A stretch of DNA of 64,000 nucleotides, taken from NCBI RefSeq assembly GCF_900302465.1, contig NZ_OMOR01000001.1, positions 3,070,729 to 3,134,728 on the forward strand, read 5' to 3'. The notes beneath the pieces are model-generated. The model was not told the origin of the DNA. It was given only the letters and a program-made list of their open reading frames with translations, and did no database searches. Source of the stretch: Ascidiaceihabitans donghaensis (GTDB lineage: Bacteria; Pseudomonadota; Alphaproteobacteria; Rhodobacterales; Rhodobacteraceae). How positions within the stretch are numbered: position 1 is the stretch's first letter; each line of letters opens with the position of its first letter. The position numbers and the translations under genes are program-made. Below, in pieces: positions 9,756 through 19,171 of this stretch.

Positions 9756-11051
9756 TTAGTAGTAACCCGCTTCCGACATGATTGCGTCAGCAGCTGCTTG
9801 TGCAGCTTCCAAGGCTTCATCGACGGATTTCGCACCTGACAACGCAGCTGCCATTTCTTGCGCAACCGCAGACCCGACTTCCGGGAACTCGGGGATCGCG
9901 GCAAACTGAACACCTACGTATGGCTTGATGTCTGTGGCTTCTGGGGCCGCAGATTCAATGGCTGCCATTTCAGCAGCAGCGAAAGGTGCTGCGGCTTGGA
10001 ATTCAGGGATCGCATATGTGGATGCGCGTGTGCCTGTTGGCACTTTGCCCCATCCAAAGTCAGGGTGGTTGCCCACGGCTTTGATATAATCTTTGGACGT
10101 GGCCCATTCGATGAACGCTTGGGATTCAGCAGCATTCGGGGAACCGGCTGGAACCGCCATCGCCCATGCCCACAACCAGTTCGCGCCCACTGGGTTACCA
10201 GCGTTCGGTGACTGAGCGTATGCAACGCCGTCAACTGTCAGGAAAGATGCCGCGATTGTGGCGTCGATCCACATGCCGCATTTGCCTTCGTTGTACAAAG
10301 CCAAGATCTCGTTGAAGGAGTTGCCTTCGGATCCGGGAGGGCCGTAGTTGCCCAGCAGATCAACGTAGAAGTTGATCGCCGCTTTCCATTCGTCGGAATC
10401 AAGCGTTGGTTTGAAATCTGCGTCGAACCATGCACCGCCAAAGGAGTTCACAACGGTCGTGATGAACGCCATGTTGTCGCCCCAGCCCGGCTTGCCGCGC
10501 AAGCAGGCCCCGTAAACGCCATTGTCCGGGTCGTGGATTGCAGCGGCTGCCGCTTTCACGTTGTCCCAGCTGTCGTTGTCGGCGATGTTCACGCCTGCAG
10601 CATCTGTCAGGTCCTTGCGGTACATGACCATGGAAGATTCACCATAAAATGGTGCGGCATACAATGTGCCTTCGTGGGACAAGCCGTTGCGCATCGCTGG
10701 CAGCATGTCGTCAACGTCATAGTCTGCGCCGAAGTTCAGTGGCTCGATCCAGCCTGCCGCACCCCAGATCGGTGCTTCTTGCATACCGATGTTGATGATG
10801 TCGTACTGGCCGCCACCGGTTGCTGTGTCGGATGTGACCTGCTCGCGCAGAACGCCTTCTTCCAGCGACACCCAGTTCAGCTTTACGCCCGTTTCTTCGG
10901 TGTAGGCTTCAGCCACTTTTTGCATGTTGATCATGTGACCGTTGTTCACGATCGCAATCGTAAGTTCCTTGGCGTGGCCATCGGCCAACGCAAAAGATGC
11001 ACCAGCGATACCAAGCGTCAAGCCAAGCGCAGTGTTACGAAGAGATTTCAT
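9756..11051 (-). CDS. smoE: Polyol-binding periplasmic protein (SmoE)
   Basis: A 431-residue extracellular solute-binding protein of family 1. It has a signal peptide (KSLRNTALGLTLGIAGASFALA, cut before DGHAKE) and then a mature domain starting ELTIAIVNNGHMINMQ. It captures mannitol or sorbitol for the SmoFGK importer; the substrate is inferred from operon partners. It is the first gene of the polyol operon. A strong ribosome-binding site, GGGAGG (complement of 11058-11063), lies 6 bases before the ATG and fits the need for excess binding protein. Confidence 0.93.
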   Translation of the reverse strand: MKSLRNTALGLTLGIAGASFALADGHAKELTIAIVNNGHMINMQKVAEAYTEETGVKLNWVSLEEGVLREQVTSDTATGGGQYDIINIGMQEAPIWGAAGWIEPLNFGADYDVDDMLPAMRNGLSHEGTLYAAPFYGESSMVMYRKDLTDAAGVNIADNDSWDNVKAAAAAIHDPDNGVYGACLRGKPGWGDNMAFITTVVNSFGGAWFDADFKPTLDSDEWKAAINFYVDLLGNYGPPGSEGNSFNEILALYNEGKCGMWIDATIAASFLTVDGVAYAQSPNAGNPVGANWLWAWAMAVPAGSPNAAESQAFIEWATSKDYIKAVGNHPDFGWGKVPTGTRASTYAIPEFQAAAPFAAAEMAAIESAAPEATDIKPYVGVQFAAIPEFPEVGSAVAQEMAAALSGAKSVDEALEAAQAAADAIMSEAGYY

Positions 11052-11127
11052 AGATTTCCTCCCAGAAATGACAGAATCGTTTTTTGTCTGTCCTACAAGA
11101 GTGATAGATTAACCCGGTCCACTCTAA

Positions 11128-11163
11128 TACAAATCTATCAAAATGGCGTACAAATGCATCAAA
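11128..11163 (-). promoter_or_regulatory. Candidate AraC/MtlR operator: two direct repeats
   Basis: Two 15-bp direct repeats, TACAAATCTATCAAA (11128-11142) and TACAAATGCATCAAA (11149-11163), match at 13 of 15 positions. They begin exactly 21 bp apart, i.e. two helical turns. They lie 77-112 bp upstream of the smoE ATG, where an AraC-family activator would bind. Direct repeats at this phasing are the usual AraC-family site. Assignment to the regulator at 6911-7804 is inferred. Confidence 0.6.
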
Positions 11164-11256
11164 TATCCCGCAAAAACGGGGCATCGTTGTGCATTTATCA
11201 GTGGCCTGTTTCGATGACGGCCGCCTAGACGACGTCTACATCTTATCCAAAATACG

Positions 11257-11286
11257 CAAAAGGCGGACAGGACTGCCCGCCTTTTG
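11257..11286 (-). terminator. Rho-independent-type terminator after xylA
   Basis: Arms CAAAAGGCGG (11257-11266) and CCGCCTTTTG (11277-11286) pair perfectly. The stem can extend inward through four more pairs including one G-U. On the minus strand the descending arm ends in TTTTG. It lies 28 bp past the xylA stop and separates lacI-xylA from the polyol operon promoter. Confidence 0.7.
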
Positions 11287-11313
11287 TGATTGTTTGATAA
11301 GGCAAAAAACCGA

Positions 11314-12609
11314 TCAAACGAAACGGTTGACGATGTTTTCCAAAATTTCTTGCTTGCCGGACCGCGGGGCAGGATCGATGCCCGTTGACGCGACCCGCTC
11401 TGCGATACTTGAAAAGTCGCTGGCCAGCATAGCTTTGGCGTCGGATGTGTCCCAACCCGCATAGCGATCTTGCCGCATGGCTTCCAAGGTGCCGTCTTCC
11501 GTCATGGCCACTGCCGCTTTGAAACCACGCGCACAAATGTCCATTGCACCGGCATGCGCTGCAATCAGATCTTGCGCATCCAAAGATTGACGGCGCAGCT
11601 TTGCGTCAAAGTTTGTGCCCCCCGTTGTGAAGCCACCCGCTTTGATGACCTCATAGTAAGCCAAAGCCACTTCGGGTGTGTTGTTGGGGAACTGATCCGT
11701 ATCCCACCCCGATTGATAGTCATTCCGGTTCATGTCGATTGACCCAAAAATGCCCAGACTGCTGGCAAGCGCCAATTCGTGTTCAAACGAGTGTCCGGCA
11801 AGAATTGCGTGCCCTTGCTCGATGTTCATTTGCACTTCGTCTTCCAGCCCGTAGTCTTTCAAGAAGCCATATACGGTCGCCACATCATAATCATACTGGT
11901 GCTTTGATGGCTCTTGCGGCTTTGGCTCAACAAGGATGGCGCCCTTGAAACCGATCTTGTGTTTGTATTCGACAGCCATCTGCAAAAAACGCCCGGCGTT
12001 CTGGCGTTCGCGCTTCATGTCCGTGTTCAGAAGCGTTTCATACCCTTCACGCCCCCCCCACAACACATAGTTCTGGCCATCCAGCTTATGCGTTGCGTCC
12101 ATACACGCCTTGACCGTGGCAGCAGACCACGCAAAGACATCAGGATCAGGGTTCGTGGCCGCTCCAGACATAAACCGGCGATGGCTGAACATGTTGGCGG
12201 TCCCCCACAGCAATTTCGTTTTTGCCCCGTCCATTTTTGCGCCAAGGTAATCAATGATTTCCTCAAAGTTGCGCAGACTTTCGGCAAAGCTATCCCCTTC
12301 GGGACGGATATCGGCATCATGCCAACAAAAGAACGGCACATTGAGCAGATCAAACATTTCAAAGGCCACATCCGCCTTCATACGCGCCAAATCCATGGTA
12401 TTCCCAAACCAGGGGCGCTCGAATGTTTCTCCGCCAAACGGATCACCGCCCGGCCACGCAAACGAATGCCAATAGGCCACGGCGAAACGCAAATGCTCCT
12501 CCATCCGTTTGCCCATCACGATCTCGTCTGGGTTATAGTGCCTAAAGGCCAGATCGGTGCTGCTGGGGTCATAGCGCAGCGGCGTTATACCTTTGAAAAA
12601 TTCAGTCAT
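11314..12609 (-). CDS. xylA: Xylose isomerase
   Basis: A 431-residue TIM-barrel aldose-ketose isomerase of the longer class II type, converting D-xylose to D-xylulose (and often glucose to fructose) with two divalent metals. Family segments include [14 protein letters not shown] near residue 50, [14 protein letters not shown] with the catalytic His/Asp, [30 protein letters not shown] with metal ligands, and [13 protein letters not shown]. It overlaps the upstream lacI gene by 8 bp. No xylulokinase or xylose transporter lies nearby. It is instead next to a fructose-forming polyol operon. Confidence 0.95.
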   Translation of the reverse strand: MTEFFKGITPLRYDPSSTDLAFRHYNPDEIVMGKRMEEHLRFAVAYWHSFAWPGGDPFGGETFERPWFGNTMDLARMKADVAFEMFDLLNVPFFCWHDADIRPEGDSFAESLRNFEEIIDYLGAKMDGAKTKLLWGTANMFSHRRFMSGAATNPDPDVFAWSAATVKACMDATHKLDGQNYVLWGGREGYETLLNTDMKRERQNAGRFLQMAVEYKHKIGFKGAILVEPKPQEPSKHQYDYDVATVYGFLKDYGLEDEVQMNIEQGHAILAGHSFEHELALASSLGIFGSIDMNRNDYQSGWDTDQFPNNTPEVALAYYEVIKAGGFTTGGTNFDAKLRRQSLDAQDLIAAHAGAMDICARGFKAAVAMTEDGTLEAMRQDRYAGWDTSDAKAMLASDFSSIAERVASTGIDPAPRSGKQEILENIVNRFV

Positions 12610-13669
12610 GGGAAGTGTCTTTCATCATTGCCAAAGTGGGGTCCGCAGGAAGGTTATCGCGGACATATATAGTGGGAACCAAATCAGGAGCCGGAAGCGG
12701 CGAACGCCCGTCGATCAATGCCTTTAAAACGCTAAGTGCCCTGTTCACTTCCACATCTGGTCCCTGATCAATCACCAGATCGATATGGCCGTGTTGCAAG
12801 GCGTGGCATGTGTCCGGCATCAATTCATGCGTCACACAAAACGGGCGGTGGGCTTCGTTAAGCTGCGCCATTGCGTCTATCAGGCCACCGTTGCCGGCAC
12901 CGATGTTGTAAAGCGCCGTGATACCGCACGACCCGTCGACCACCTGTTCTACTTCGGCTTTCACGACAGTTGGGTCATCGCAGGTCATCACAGGATCATT
13001 CACAGCAAGATTTGGGAAATCCCGTCGTATTACCTCGTAAAAGCCTGCCAGACGATCAGCGTGGTCATGGGCCTCTGTTGATCCGGCTAGGATGTGGATA
13101 CGCCCCGATTGCCCGCCATGCGACACTCCGACAAGACGGGCGGCCGTGCGCCCCGCGGCGACATTATCGATGCCAATATAGGCCGAGCGCAGATGCTTGG
13201 GCAGGTCAGACACCAAGCCAATGATGTGAACGCCCTGCTCCACCAAGCGCTCTATCGGGGCTTCCAGTTCAGTGCTTTGCAGCCCGACGACAGCAACGCC
13301 ATCGAAACCCTGATCAGCAATCGCGCTCAAACAAGATTTCAGACCGCCAACGGCAAAGGCATCGACACCGATAGCCGTTGCGCTGATCTGATCCTTTGCA
13401 AGATGGGCCGACAGCCCATGCAGATGACTGCGGATACGATCGTAGAACGCATTCGGTCCGTTCGGAAGCAGGAAAGCAAGCCGGTAAATCCGCTTGCGCG
13501 ACAGGTTGGCGGCGGCAACATTGCGCACATAACCCAAAGCAACCATCGCATCACGGACCTTGCGAGTGGATTTTTCCGCGACATTCCCGCGCTTATTAAT
13601 AACGCGATCAGCAGTTGCATAGCTGACACCCGCGGAGTGCGCCACGTCACTTAACGTCGGGTTCTTCAT
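12602..13669 (-). CDS. LacI-family transcriptional regulator (probable xyl repressor)
   Basis: A 355-residue regulator using the ATG at 13669 ([28 protein letters not shown]). This places the LacI helix-turn-helix right at the N-terminus; the frame is open to 13702, but the extra 11 residues precede the conserved start. The hinge is near residue 50 ([20 protein letters not shown]). A periplasmic-binding-like sensor domain with [16 protein letters not shown] follows. It forms an operon with xylA (8-bp overlap) and is preceded by paired candidate operators, suggesting autoregulation. The effector is inferred to be xylose or a related sugar. Confidence 0.88.
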   Translation of the reverse strand: MKNPTLSDVAHSAGVSYATADRVINKRGNVAEKSTRKVRDAMVALGYVRNVAAANLSRKRIYRLAFLLPNGPNAFYDRIRSHLHGLSAHLAKDQISATAIGVDAFAVGGLKSCLSAIADQGFDGVAVVGLQSTELEAPIERLVEQGVHIIGLVSDLPKHLRSAYIGIDNVAAGRTAARLVGVSHGGQSGRIHILAGSTEAHDHADRLAGFYEVIRRDFPNLAVNDPVMTCDDPTVVKAEVEQVVDGSCGITALYNIGAGNGGLIDAMAQLNEAHRPFCVTHELMPDTCHALQHGHIDLVIDQGPDVEVNRALSVLKALIDGRSPLPAPDLVPTIYVRDNLPADPTLAMMKDTSHD

Positions 13670-13709
13670 GCCACCTCCATCGCAGTTACTGTGGTGCGGC
13701 ATTTGCTAC

Positions 13710-13764
13710 TGCTAGAAATGATATACGTCAATCATATTTTGACATACGTCAATCAATTCTAGCA
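13710..13764 (-). promoter_or_regulatory. Candidate operator array for the lacI-xylA promoter
   Basis: The 12-mer ATACGTCAATCA occurs twice in direct orientation (13723-13734 and 13744-13755), 21 bp apart. The second copy lies in a perfect inverted repeat TTGAC-ATAC-GTCAA (13739-13752), and the first is in a weaker version of the same palindrome. Both are enclosed by perfect outer arms TGCTAGAA (13710-13717) and TTCTAGCA (13757-13764). This is 41-95 bp upstream of the lacI ATG. Two phased LacI-type operators with autoregulation are the simplest reading. Confidence 0.6.
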
Positions 13765-13991
13765 TTGATAGAACTTTGCTTTTTGGGGGGCGTCGAGTTC
13801 ACGACAAGATGCCGCACTGCAGTCGGCGCTTTGATGCGTATTTGTCTTGCTTTCTGCAGCTTATGGCCCTAACCAGCGGGTGCTACGTTACCACTATCGT
13901 TTATTCTGCTCCTAAAGGCTCAGTCTTGCGATCTTGCACTGACCACGCCGACCTGCCGCATTCCGCGGGCAGTATTTTAAGGAGAAACACG
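13765..13991 (+). other. Upstream and leader region of the cold-shock gene
   Basis: A stretch of about 227 bp between the lacI operators and the csp start. A frame in line with csp is open from 13776, but its translation is unlike any Csp and the conserved protein starts at 13992. The stretch is therefore read as promoter plus a possibly long 5' leader, as cold-shock mRNAs often have. An AAGGAG ribosome-binding site is at 13979-13984. Confidence 0.45.
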
Positions 13992-14198
13992 ATGGCTAAT
14001 GGCACCGTGAAATGGTTCAACTCTACTAAAGGCTTCGGCTTTATCGCACCTGACGAAGGTGGCAAAGACGTGTTTGTACACATCTCTGCTGTTGAGCGCG
14101 CAGGCCTCACAGGCTTGGCAGACAACCAAAAAGTCACATTCGACATCGAAGCTGGCCGCGACAACCGCGAAAGCGCGACAAACATCGCATTGGCGTAA
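13992..14198 (+). CDS. cspA: Cold-shock protein, CspA family
   Basis: A 68-residue single-stranded nucleic-acid-binding OB-fold protein acting as an RNA chaperone. RNP1 is seen as KGFGFIAP (about residues 14-21) and RNP2 as VFVHISAV (about 30-37), the aromatic stacking surface of the family. The ATG at 13992 is chosen because it starts the canonical [10 protein letters not shown] and has AAGGAG 7 bases upstream. It is a monocistronic gene followed by two hairpins, the second a clear terminator. Cold induction cannot be seen directly. Confidence 0.93.
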   Translation: MANGTVKWFNSTKGFGFIAPDEGGKDVFVHISAVERAGLTGLADNQKVTFDIEAGRDNRESATNIALA

Positions 14199-14210
14199 GC
14201 TGATCCGGCA

Positions 14211-14227
14211 GCCGACTTTACGTCGGC
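14211..14227 (+). other. Small stem-loop after cspA
   Basis: GCCGAC (14211-14216) and GTCGGC (14222-14227) form a perfect 6-bp stem with a 5-base loop, 12 bp past the stop. It is not followed by T residues. It may support the terminator downstream or protect the 3' end. Confidence 0.4.
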
Positions 14228-14242
14228 GCCAACCAAGAATTC

Positions 14243-14271
14243 AAAGGCGCACGGTTCTCTGTGCGCCTTTT
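14243..14271 (+). terminator. Rho-independent terminator of cspA
   Basis: AAAGGCGCAC (14243-14252) and GTGCGCCTTT (14261-14270) pair perfectly across an 8-base loop and run into T residues (14268-14271, then GCGTTTTG). The stem is A-rich at its base and T-rich at its end, as intrinsic terminators are. Confidence 0.85.
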
Positions 14272-14502
14272 GCGTTTTGTGCTGGGTGATCAGTGCGCCT
14301 ATATATCCCTGCGCCAAACGATCCATTGGCAGTTGATTTTCAATGCAAATTACGAATGCCCGCTTTTGACTTGGTCGCTTTGCCATGGGGTTTCAACAAA
14401 TCGTAACCGAATCGAACTAGACAGATACAACACCATCTGATGCTGTAGCAGATCCGCGATCGTTCTATGGATTCAGTGATCTTTGAGACGATTGAGGTTA
14501 TT

Positions 14503-16986
14503 ATGAAAAACCCTATCCGTAACATCGCTATTGGCGTGAAATTGCCCATTGCGATCGCATGTTCGGTAGCAATCACGGTCATCGCACTGACGATCGTTAG
14601 TGTCACTGCAGCGCGCGGTATCATTGCCAATTCTGTGGAAGAAAAGCTGGAATCAATTGCAATGATGCAGGCCGACCGGGTGAATGACCTGTTTGGCTCA
14701 ATTGAACGTGACATCAGACTTCAATCGGCCACCCCGCTTATCGCCCAAGCGCTTGTTGCCTTTACCGACGGTTTCGAAAGTCTCGGGGAAGATGCATATG
14801 AAACTCTGACACGTGTTTATATCCACGAAAATGAGAATCCGACCGGTCAAAAAGATCTGTTGGTGAAAGCCGACACTCAATCAAGCTACGGGTTTATGCA
14901 CAGCATTTACCATCCCGTTCTGGACAATCTGCAGAATGAAATGGGCTATTATGATGTGTTCCTTTTCGATGTGAAAGGAAACCTAGTCTACAGCGTGTTT
15001 AAAGAAACCGATTTTGCGACCAACTTTGTCGACGGCATGTGGAAGGATACCGGGTTGGCCACAGCCTTCTCCAAAGCGTTGGAGCGGACACCAGACCAGG
15101 AAACCGTGTATGTAGACTTCTCCAGATACGGGCCCTCACACTCTGTTGCTGCCGCATTCATGTCGCGCCCTGTTGTTGACCAAAACGGTATTCTCGTCGG
15201 TGTATTAGCGTATCAAATGCCAGTTGCGGCTTTGAATCAGGCTGCAGGCGATCTGCAAGGCCTTGGCGCGACTGCGGATGGGTTCCTGATTGGAGATGAT
15301 CACCTTTTGCGTTCTAGCTCAATTCAAACAAACGAAACCGACATTCTCGAACTGGCGCACAACGGTGAAATCATTACACGCGGGCTGACGGGTCAAGGTG
15401 GTGGTTTTTCCGATACCGGATTTAACAGCCAGGGCGTGATGGGTTATTTTAACCCAATCGAATTTCTCGGCACCAAAATGGTCGCGATCGTGCAGCAAGA
15501 CACAAAAGAGCTTTTTGCCGGAGTTGGGCCTTTGGTATTCAAAATCTTGCTGTTTTCACTCGCAATTTTTTTAACAGTATTGATGGCCGCAATCATGTTT
15601 TCGCGCAGCATTTCAGTGCCGATCAAAAATCTAACAAATTCTGTAAAAGACGTAGCAGCTGGGAATTTGCAAACCAATGTGCCTGAGACAACACGCGGCG
15701 ATGAGATAGGCAGCCTTGCCAGAGCAACTGAAGTTTTTCGACAGAATGCACTCAAGATTGACGCATTAAACGCAGAGCAAACCCGTGCGAACACGAAGAT
15801 GGAACAACTCAACACTGAACGTGAATCTGCCGCTCAAAGAGAAGCGCTTTTGGCTTCTGAAAAAATTGAAGCCGACAAATCCGCAGCAGCAGAACGTCAG
15901 GAAATGGTGGAAATTTTAGGGCAATCCATCGGCCAAGTTGTCACCGAAGCCATTGCCGGCAATTTTTCCAAACGCATCGAAGCGCAGTTTGACGATCAAA
16001 CACTGGTTGCGCTGTCAAACGACATCAATGCCTTGATGCAGGCCGTGGACAGTGGCTTAACAGAAACAGGCCGGTTGCTGGAGCGTGTCGCTCAAGGTGA
16101 TTTTTCCCAACGAATGACAGGCCGATTTGATGGTGCTTTCGCTGATTTGCAGCGAAATGTGAATGACATGATAGATGCTTTGACCTCACTGATCGTCGAT
16201 ATTGCCGACACAGGAGAGACACTGGCAATTTCTTCTTCCGAAATGCAAGAAACAGCACAAGCGCTATCCCAACGCGCCGAAGACAATGCTGCATCCGTTG
16301 AAGAAACATCGTCCGCACTTGAACACTTGTCATCATCCGTCCGACAGGTACGAGACAACGTCCATGAAGCAAGCGCAGATGCAACAGAAGCCCGGAAAAC
16401 TGCAGCCTCAAGCGAAAAGATCGCTGCAGAAGCGGTATCTTCGATGGACCGCATCGCAGAAGGATCGCGGGAAATCACCCGTGTGGTTGCTGTCATCAAT
16501 GAAATCGCCTTTCAAATTAACCTTCTTGCGTTGAACGCCGGTGTCGAAGCCGCAAGAGCAGGCGAGGCAGGACGAGGTTTTTCCGTTGTTGCATCCGAAG
16601 TAAGAGCTTTGGCACAACGCGCCAGCGAAGCAGCTACTGAAATCGAGGGTGTCATTTCAGCAAGCGACATCGCCGTAACAGATGGCGTTTCCAAAGTAGG
16701 AAGTGCGCGAAATCTGCTTGAACACATTGCAGCACGAGTCGTTGCGATCTCTGATCGTGTCGAAGTCGTTACGGCCGCTGTATCGGAGCAATCCAAGGGA
16801 ATTGATGAAATTTCCACCGCGGCGATTGCAATAGAACAAAACACTCAAAAGCAAGCGGCCTCTTTGGAAGAAGTTACGGCTTCCACCTTGGAATTGGCAA
16901 GCCAGTCTCGTGACTTGAAAAAATCGACAGCACGCTTTCAAATTGAAGCCCCAAATCACAATCAGAACAATCGGAAAGCGGGTTAA
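14503..16986 (+). CDS. Methyl-accepting chemotaxis protein
   Basis: An 827-residue chemoreceptor using the ATG at 14503, with GAGG at 14494-14497; the frame is open from 14467. The first membrane segment is LPIAIACSVAITVIALTIVSV (about residues 12-32). A periplasmic Cache-like sensor of some 310 residues follows, then a second membrane segment (about 346-367) and a HAMP domain (RSISVPIKNLTNSVKDVAAGNL). A second HAMP-like stretch (LERVAQGDFSQRMTGRF) precedes the signalling domain. The highly conserved hairpin tip reads INEIAFQINLLALNAGVEAARAGEAG, which binds CheA/CheW. There is no C-terminal CheR pentapeptide. Ligand unknown. Confidence 0.95.
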   Translation: MKNPIRNIAIGVKLPIAIACSVAITVIALTIVSVTAARGIIANSVEEKLESIAMMQADRVNDLFGSIERDIRLQSATPLIAQALVAFTDGFESLGEDAYETLTRVYIHENENPTGQKDLLVKADTQSSYGFMHSIYHPVLDNLQNEMGYYDVFLFDVKGNLVYSVFKETDFATNFVDGMWKDTGLATAFSKALERTPDQETVYVDFSRYGPSHSVAAAFMSRPVVDQNGILVGVLAYQMPVAALNQAAGDLQGLGATADGFLIGDDHLLRSSSIQTNETDILELAHNGEIITRGLTGQGGGFSDTGFNSQGVMGYFNPIEFLGTKMVAIVQQDTKELFAGVGPLVFKILLFSLAIFLTVLMAAIMFSRSISVPIKNLTNSVKDVAAGNLQTNVPETTRGDEIGSLARATEVFRQNALKIDALNAEQTRANTKMEQLNTERESAAQREALLASEKIEADKSAAAERQEMVEILGQSIGQVVTEAIAGNFSKRIEAQFDDQTLVALSNDINALMQAVDSGLTETGRLLERVAQGDFSQRMTGRFDGAFADLQRNVNDMIDALTSLIVDIADTGETLAISSSEMQETAQALSQRAEDNAASVEETSSALEHLSSSVRQVRDNVHEASADATEARKTAASSEKIAAEAVSSMDRIAEGSREITRVVAVINEIAFQINLLALNAGVEAARAGEAGRGFSVVASEVRALAQRASEAATEIEGVISASDIAVTDGVSKVGSARNLLEHIAARVVAISDRVEVVTAAVSEQSKGIDEISTAAIAIEQNTQKQAASLEEVTASTLELASQSRDLKKSTARFQIEAPNHNQNNRKAG

Positions 16987-17725
16987 CCCCCGCGCAAGAA
17001 CCCGTTGTAACATCGGGTTGCGCACGGACGACCAAGTAACTTGCCTATCCAAACGACGTAATTTTGGTCAGATTACACTTAGGCTGCCAAAATGTTCAAA
17101 GACCGTTTTTGGATCATCCAGACGGTTTTACGCTGGCGCCAAAATACCCTGCAAATATCCATATTTTACGTGCTCATTGCACGAGAACCCATCTCGGCGC
17201 ACCTGTGGTAAAACTGCTAGGACCGCTTCCAGAGTTTCGACTGCTCAGGCTGTAAATAATTCGAACACGTAGCCATTGTGGTTAGCAGCTACAACCATTT
17301 CCAGTAGAAACACACACAAGATGTTGTGTGAAGAAAAGCAGTCCACAGGCCTTGGCATGTCAGGACGGTACTCACCGCCAAGCGGCTAATACCTTTCCAG
17401 CGCCCTTCGACACATCACGTCTTTACCAAGAAGTACACGAATGCACCCGCAGTTTCACCATCTCATCCAGCGCAACGCCTTGAACATCAAAAGCGTTCAT
17501 TACCAAATCATACACTTATGGATCCAGAAAATACGATTATTGCGACTATGATCAAACTGCATCAGGTTCTCTTGCACTGTGACCGCAAAAAAACTGTACA
17601 GAGAACTATTATTCACATTGCCTTAGATCGAGAACTTGGAAAAGGTCAGCGACGTTGCGACTTAGATCATTATTGCCACCAGGTTCAAAAAGACTTTGAC
17701 GACGAAAAATCCGAATTATTGAAAT
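16987..17725. other. Long intergenic spacer between the chemoreceptor and lysR
   Basis: About 740 bp with no recognisable gene, noticeably richer in A and T than its surroundings toward 17500-17750. A weak hairpin (AACCCG 16999-17004, CGGGTT 17014-17019, extendable through GCGC arms with a 3-base bulge) follows the chemoreceptor stop but lacks a T-run. A short plus-strand ORF (17518-17751, 77 codons) runs into the lysR 3' end. It has no visible ribosome-binding site or family resemblance, so I do not call it a gene. Confidence 0.4.
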
Positions 17726-18565
17726 CTAAGCTATTGAAATCAAATGGCTAATAGAACCAAACCAGTTCCAGTTTTTCTCGGCAGATTTATTTGAAGTCAG
17801 ATAAACCCTTCGTTCAAAAACAGGTGCTGAGGGTACAGTAAACATCGAACCGTCTGACACAGCATCCGCCACCATTCGAAGCGGTACATAAGCCGAACCG
17901 CCTGCGCGTAATAGATGCTGTAGCCCCATGGTGGCCGTACCAAAACTTAACCGCGGGCTCACTGCATTTGTAAATGCGGACGCATGATCGCGACCAAAGT
18001 CCTGGCCTCCTTCCACAAAAACATAACCTGCATCCCCACGCCCAAGGCTGTCATGGTGCGTTGCGACCAACGTTAACTGATCGGGCTTCAATTCTATCTG
18101 ACTTTGGCGTGGAGAAATTGCAGCACGGTAAGTGAAAGCAATGTCTGACCGTCCAGACCCAAGCCATTCAGCAACGTCAGACTGGCTGCCCAACCAGACT
18201 GAAATCGCCGTCGCCGGATATCTGTTTTGCAAATTGACAAAAAATCTTTCTCCCAATCCGGGCCACAAATCCGTTTCACACGCCAAATTGCACACGCCCG
18301 ACAGCTCTTCTGGCAGCGACGCCTCTTGCTGTGCCTGTCGCCAAAGTTCGGAAATCGTGTCCGCATACCGCAAAAGGCGCATGCCAGCCGCCGTCAAGGT
18401 TGCACCCGATTTGCTGCGGTTGATTAGGGTTTGACCAACTGTGTCCTCAAGGGTTTTCAGACGTGCAGTCACAGTCGACTGGGTCACATTCAACGCCTCC
18501 GATGCTCGGACGAGGCTGCCGGTTTCGACAATAGACAGGAAAGTTCTGAGCTCGGACAAATTCAT
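17726..18565 (-). CDS. LysR-family transcriptional regulator
   Basis: A 279-residue regulator using the ATG at 18565 (MNLSELRTFLSIVETGSLVRA); the frame is open to 18601. The winged helix-turn-helix is at about residues 1-60 (ASEALNVTQSTVTARLKTLEDTVG). The rest is a two-lobe effector domain, slightly shorter than the usual 290-300. It is transcribed divergently from the flavin reductase gene with a 99-bp shared promoter region. It is therefore the probable regulator of that oxidoreductase operon. The effector is unknown. Confidence 0.9.
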   Translation of the reverse strand: MNLSELRTFLSIVETGSLVRASEALNVTQSTVTARLKTLEDTVGQTLINRSKSGATLTAAGMRLLRYADTISELWRQAQQEASLPEELSGVCNLACETDLWPGLGERFFVNLQNRYPATAISVWLGSQSDVAEWLGSGRSDIAFTYRAAISPRQSQIELKPDQLTLVATHHDSLGRGDAGYVFVEGGQDFGRDHASAFTNAVSPRLSFGTATMGLQHLLRAGGSAYVPLRMVADAVSDGSMFTVPSAPVFERRVYLTSNKSAEKNWNWFGSISHLISIA

Positions 18566-18607
18566 ACATAGATAATTCGAATATTTCAAACTTACTGTCA
18601 AATAACT

Positions 18608-18626
18608 TTCAATATCATATATCGAA
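18608..18626. promoter_or_regulatory. Candidate LysR site in the divergent promoter
   Basis: TTCAATAT-CAT-ATATCGAA (18608-18626) is an inverted repeat with one mismatch, AT-rich and in the 99-bp gap between lysR and the flavin reductase gene. LysR proteins bind such T-N11-A dyads. The 10-mer TATCATATAT inside it recurs at 24020-24029 upstream of hyuA. The role is inferred. Confidence 0.35.
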
Positions 18627-18664
18627 GTTTCACATTATCCTCTCCTCAACAGGAGAAACGCTTG

Positions 18665-19171
18665 ATGCAATCTACATCCAGTCAAGAATTCATTGCGGCC
18701 ATGCGCACCGTTGCAAGCAGTGTCAGCGTTGTGACGACAGATGGCGACGCGGGTCGTTACGGCGCCACAGTGTCAGCCTTTTGTTCGGTGTCGGCCAATC
18801 CGCCAACAGTTCTGGTTTGCCTCAATGCAGCATCGACAATTACGGCAAAAGTCCAAGACAATCGTGCGTTTTGTGTAAACGTCTTGCCCGATCATGCATC
18901 ATACATCGCAGACCGATTTGCAGGGCGACATGACACGTTTGTCCAAGACCGATTTGAAGGGATGGACGTCACGGGGCCAGATTTTGGACCTGTCCATGGC
19001 CTCGCTGGCGCCACGTCCTTGCAATGTCAGCTGACGCAAGCAGTCCTGGAAGGCACCCACCTTATCTGCATCGGGCGCGTCACCCAAATCGCTTTGGGAT
19101 CAGAAATGCCTTTGACGTATTTGGCCGGTCAGTACCAAACCTCAGTCCCCACAAAGGCGGCAATGCCATGA
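18665..19171 (+). CDS. Flavin reductase (HpaC/RutF-like)
   Basis: A 168-residue flavin reductase-like FMN-binding protein that would supply reduced FMN to a partner monooxygenase. Family segments are MRTVASSVSVVTTDGDAGRYGATVSAF at the N-terminus and FCVNVLPDHASYIADRFAG near residue 75. ATG 18665 follows an in-frame TTG at 18662; AGGAG at 18651-18655 could serve either. It overlaps the ALDH gene by 4 bp (ATGA). The luciferase-like oxidoreductase two genes downstream is its likely partner. Confidence 0.88.
   Translation: MQSTSSQEFIAAMRTVASSVSVVTTDGDAGRYGATVSAFCSVSANPPTVLVCLNAASTITAKVQDNRAFCVNVLPDHASYIADRFAGRHDTFVQDRFEGMDVTGPDFGPVHGLAGATSLQCQLTQAVLEGTHLICIGRVTQIALGSEMPLTYLAGQYQTSVPTKAAMP

Noticed and set aside
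13776-13991. In-frame N-terminal extension of the cold-shock protein by 72 residues
   Set aside because: The extension has no resemblance to Csp proteins, and a good ribosome-binding site lies just before the canonical MANGTVKW start.
17518-17751. 77-codon plus-strand ORF in the spacer
   Set aside because: No ribosome-binding site or family resemblance, and its end runs antisense into lysR; possible but unsupported.
19024-19167. 48-residue N-terminal extension of the aldehyde dehydrogenase
   Set aside because: It overlaps the flavin reductase gene in another frame; the ALDH family start is at 19168 with an ATGA overlap.
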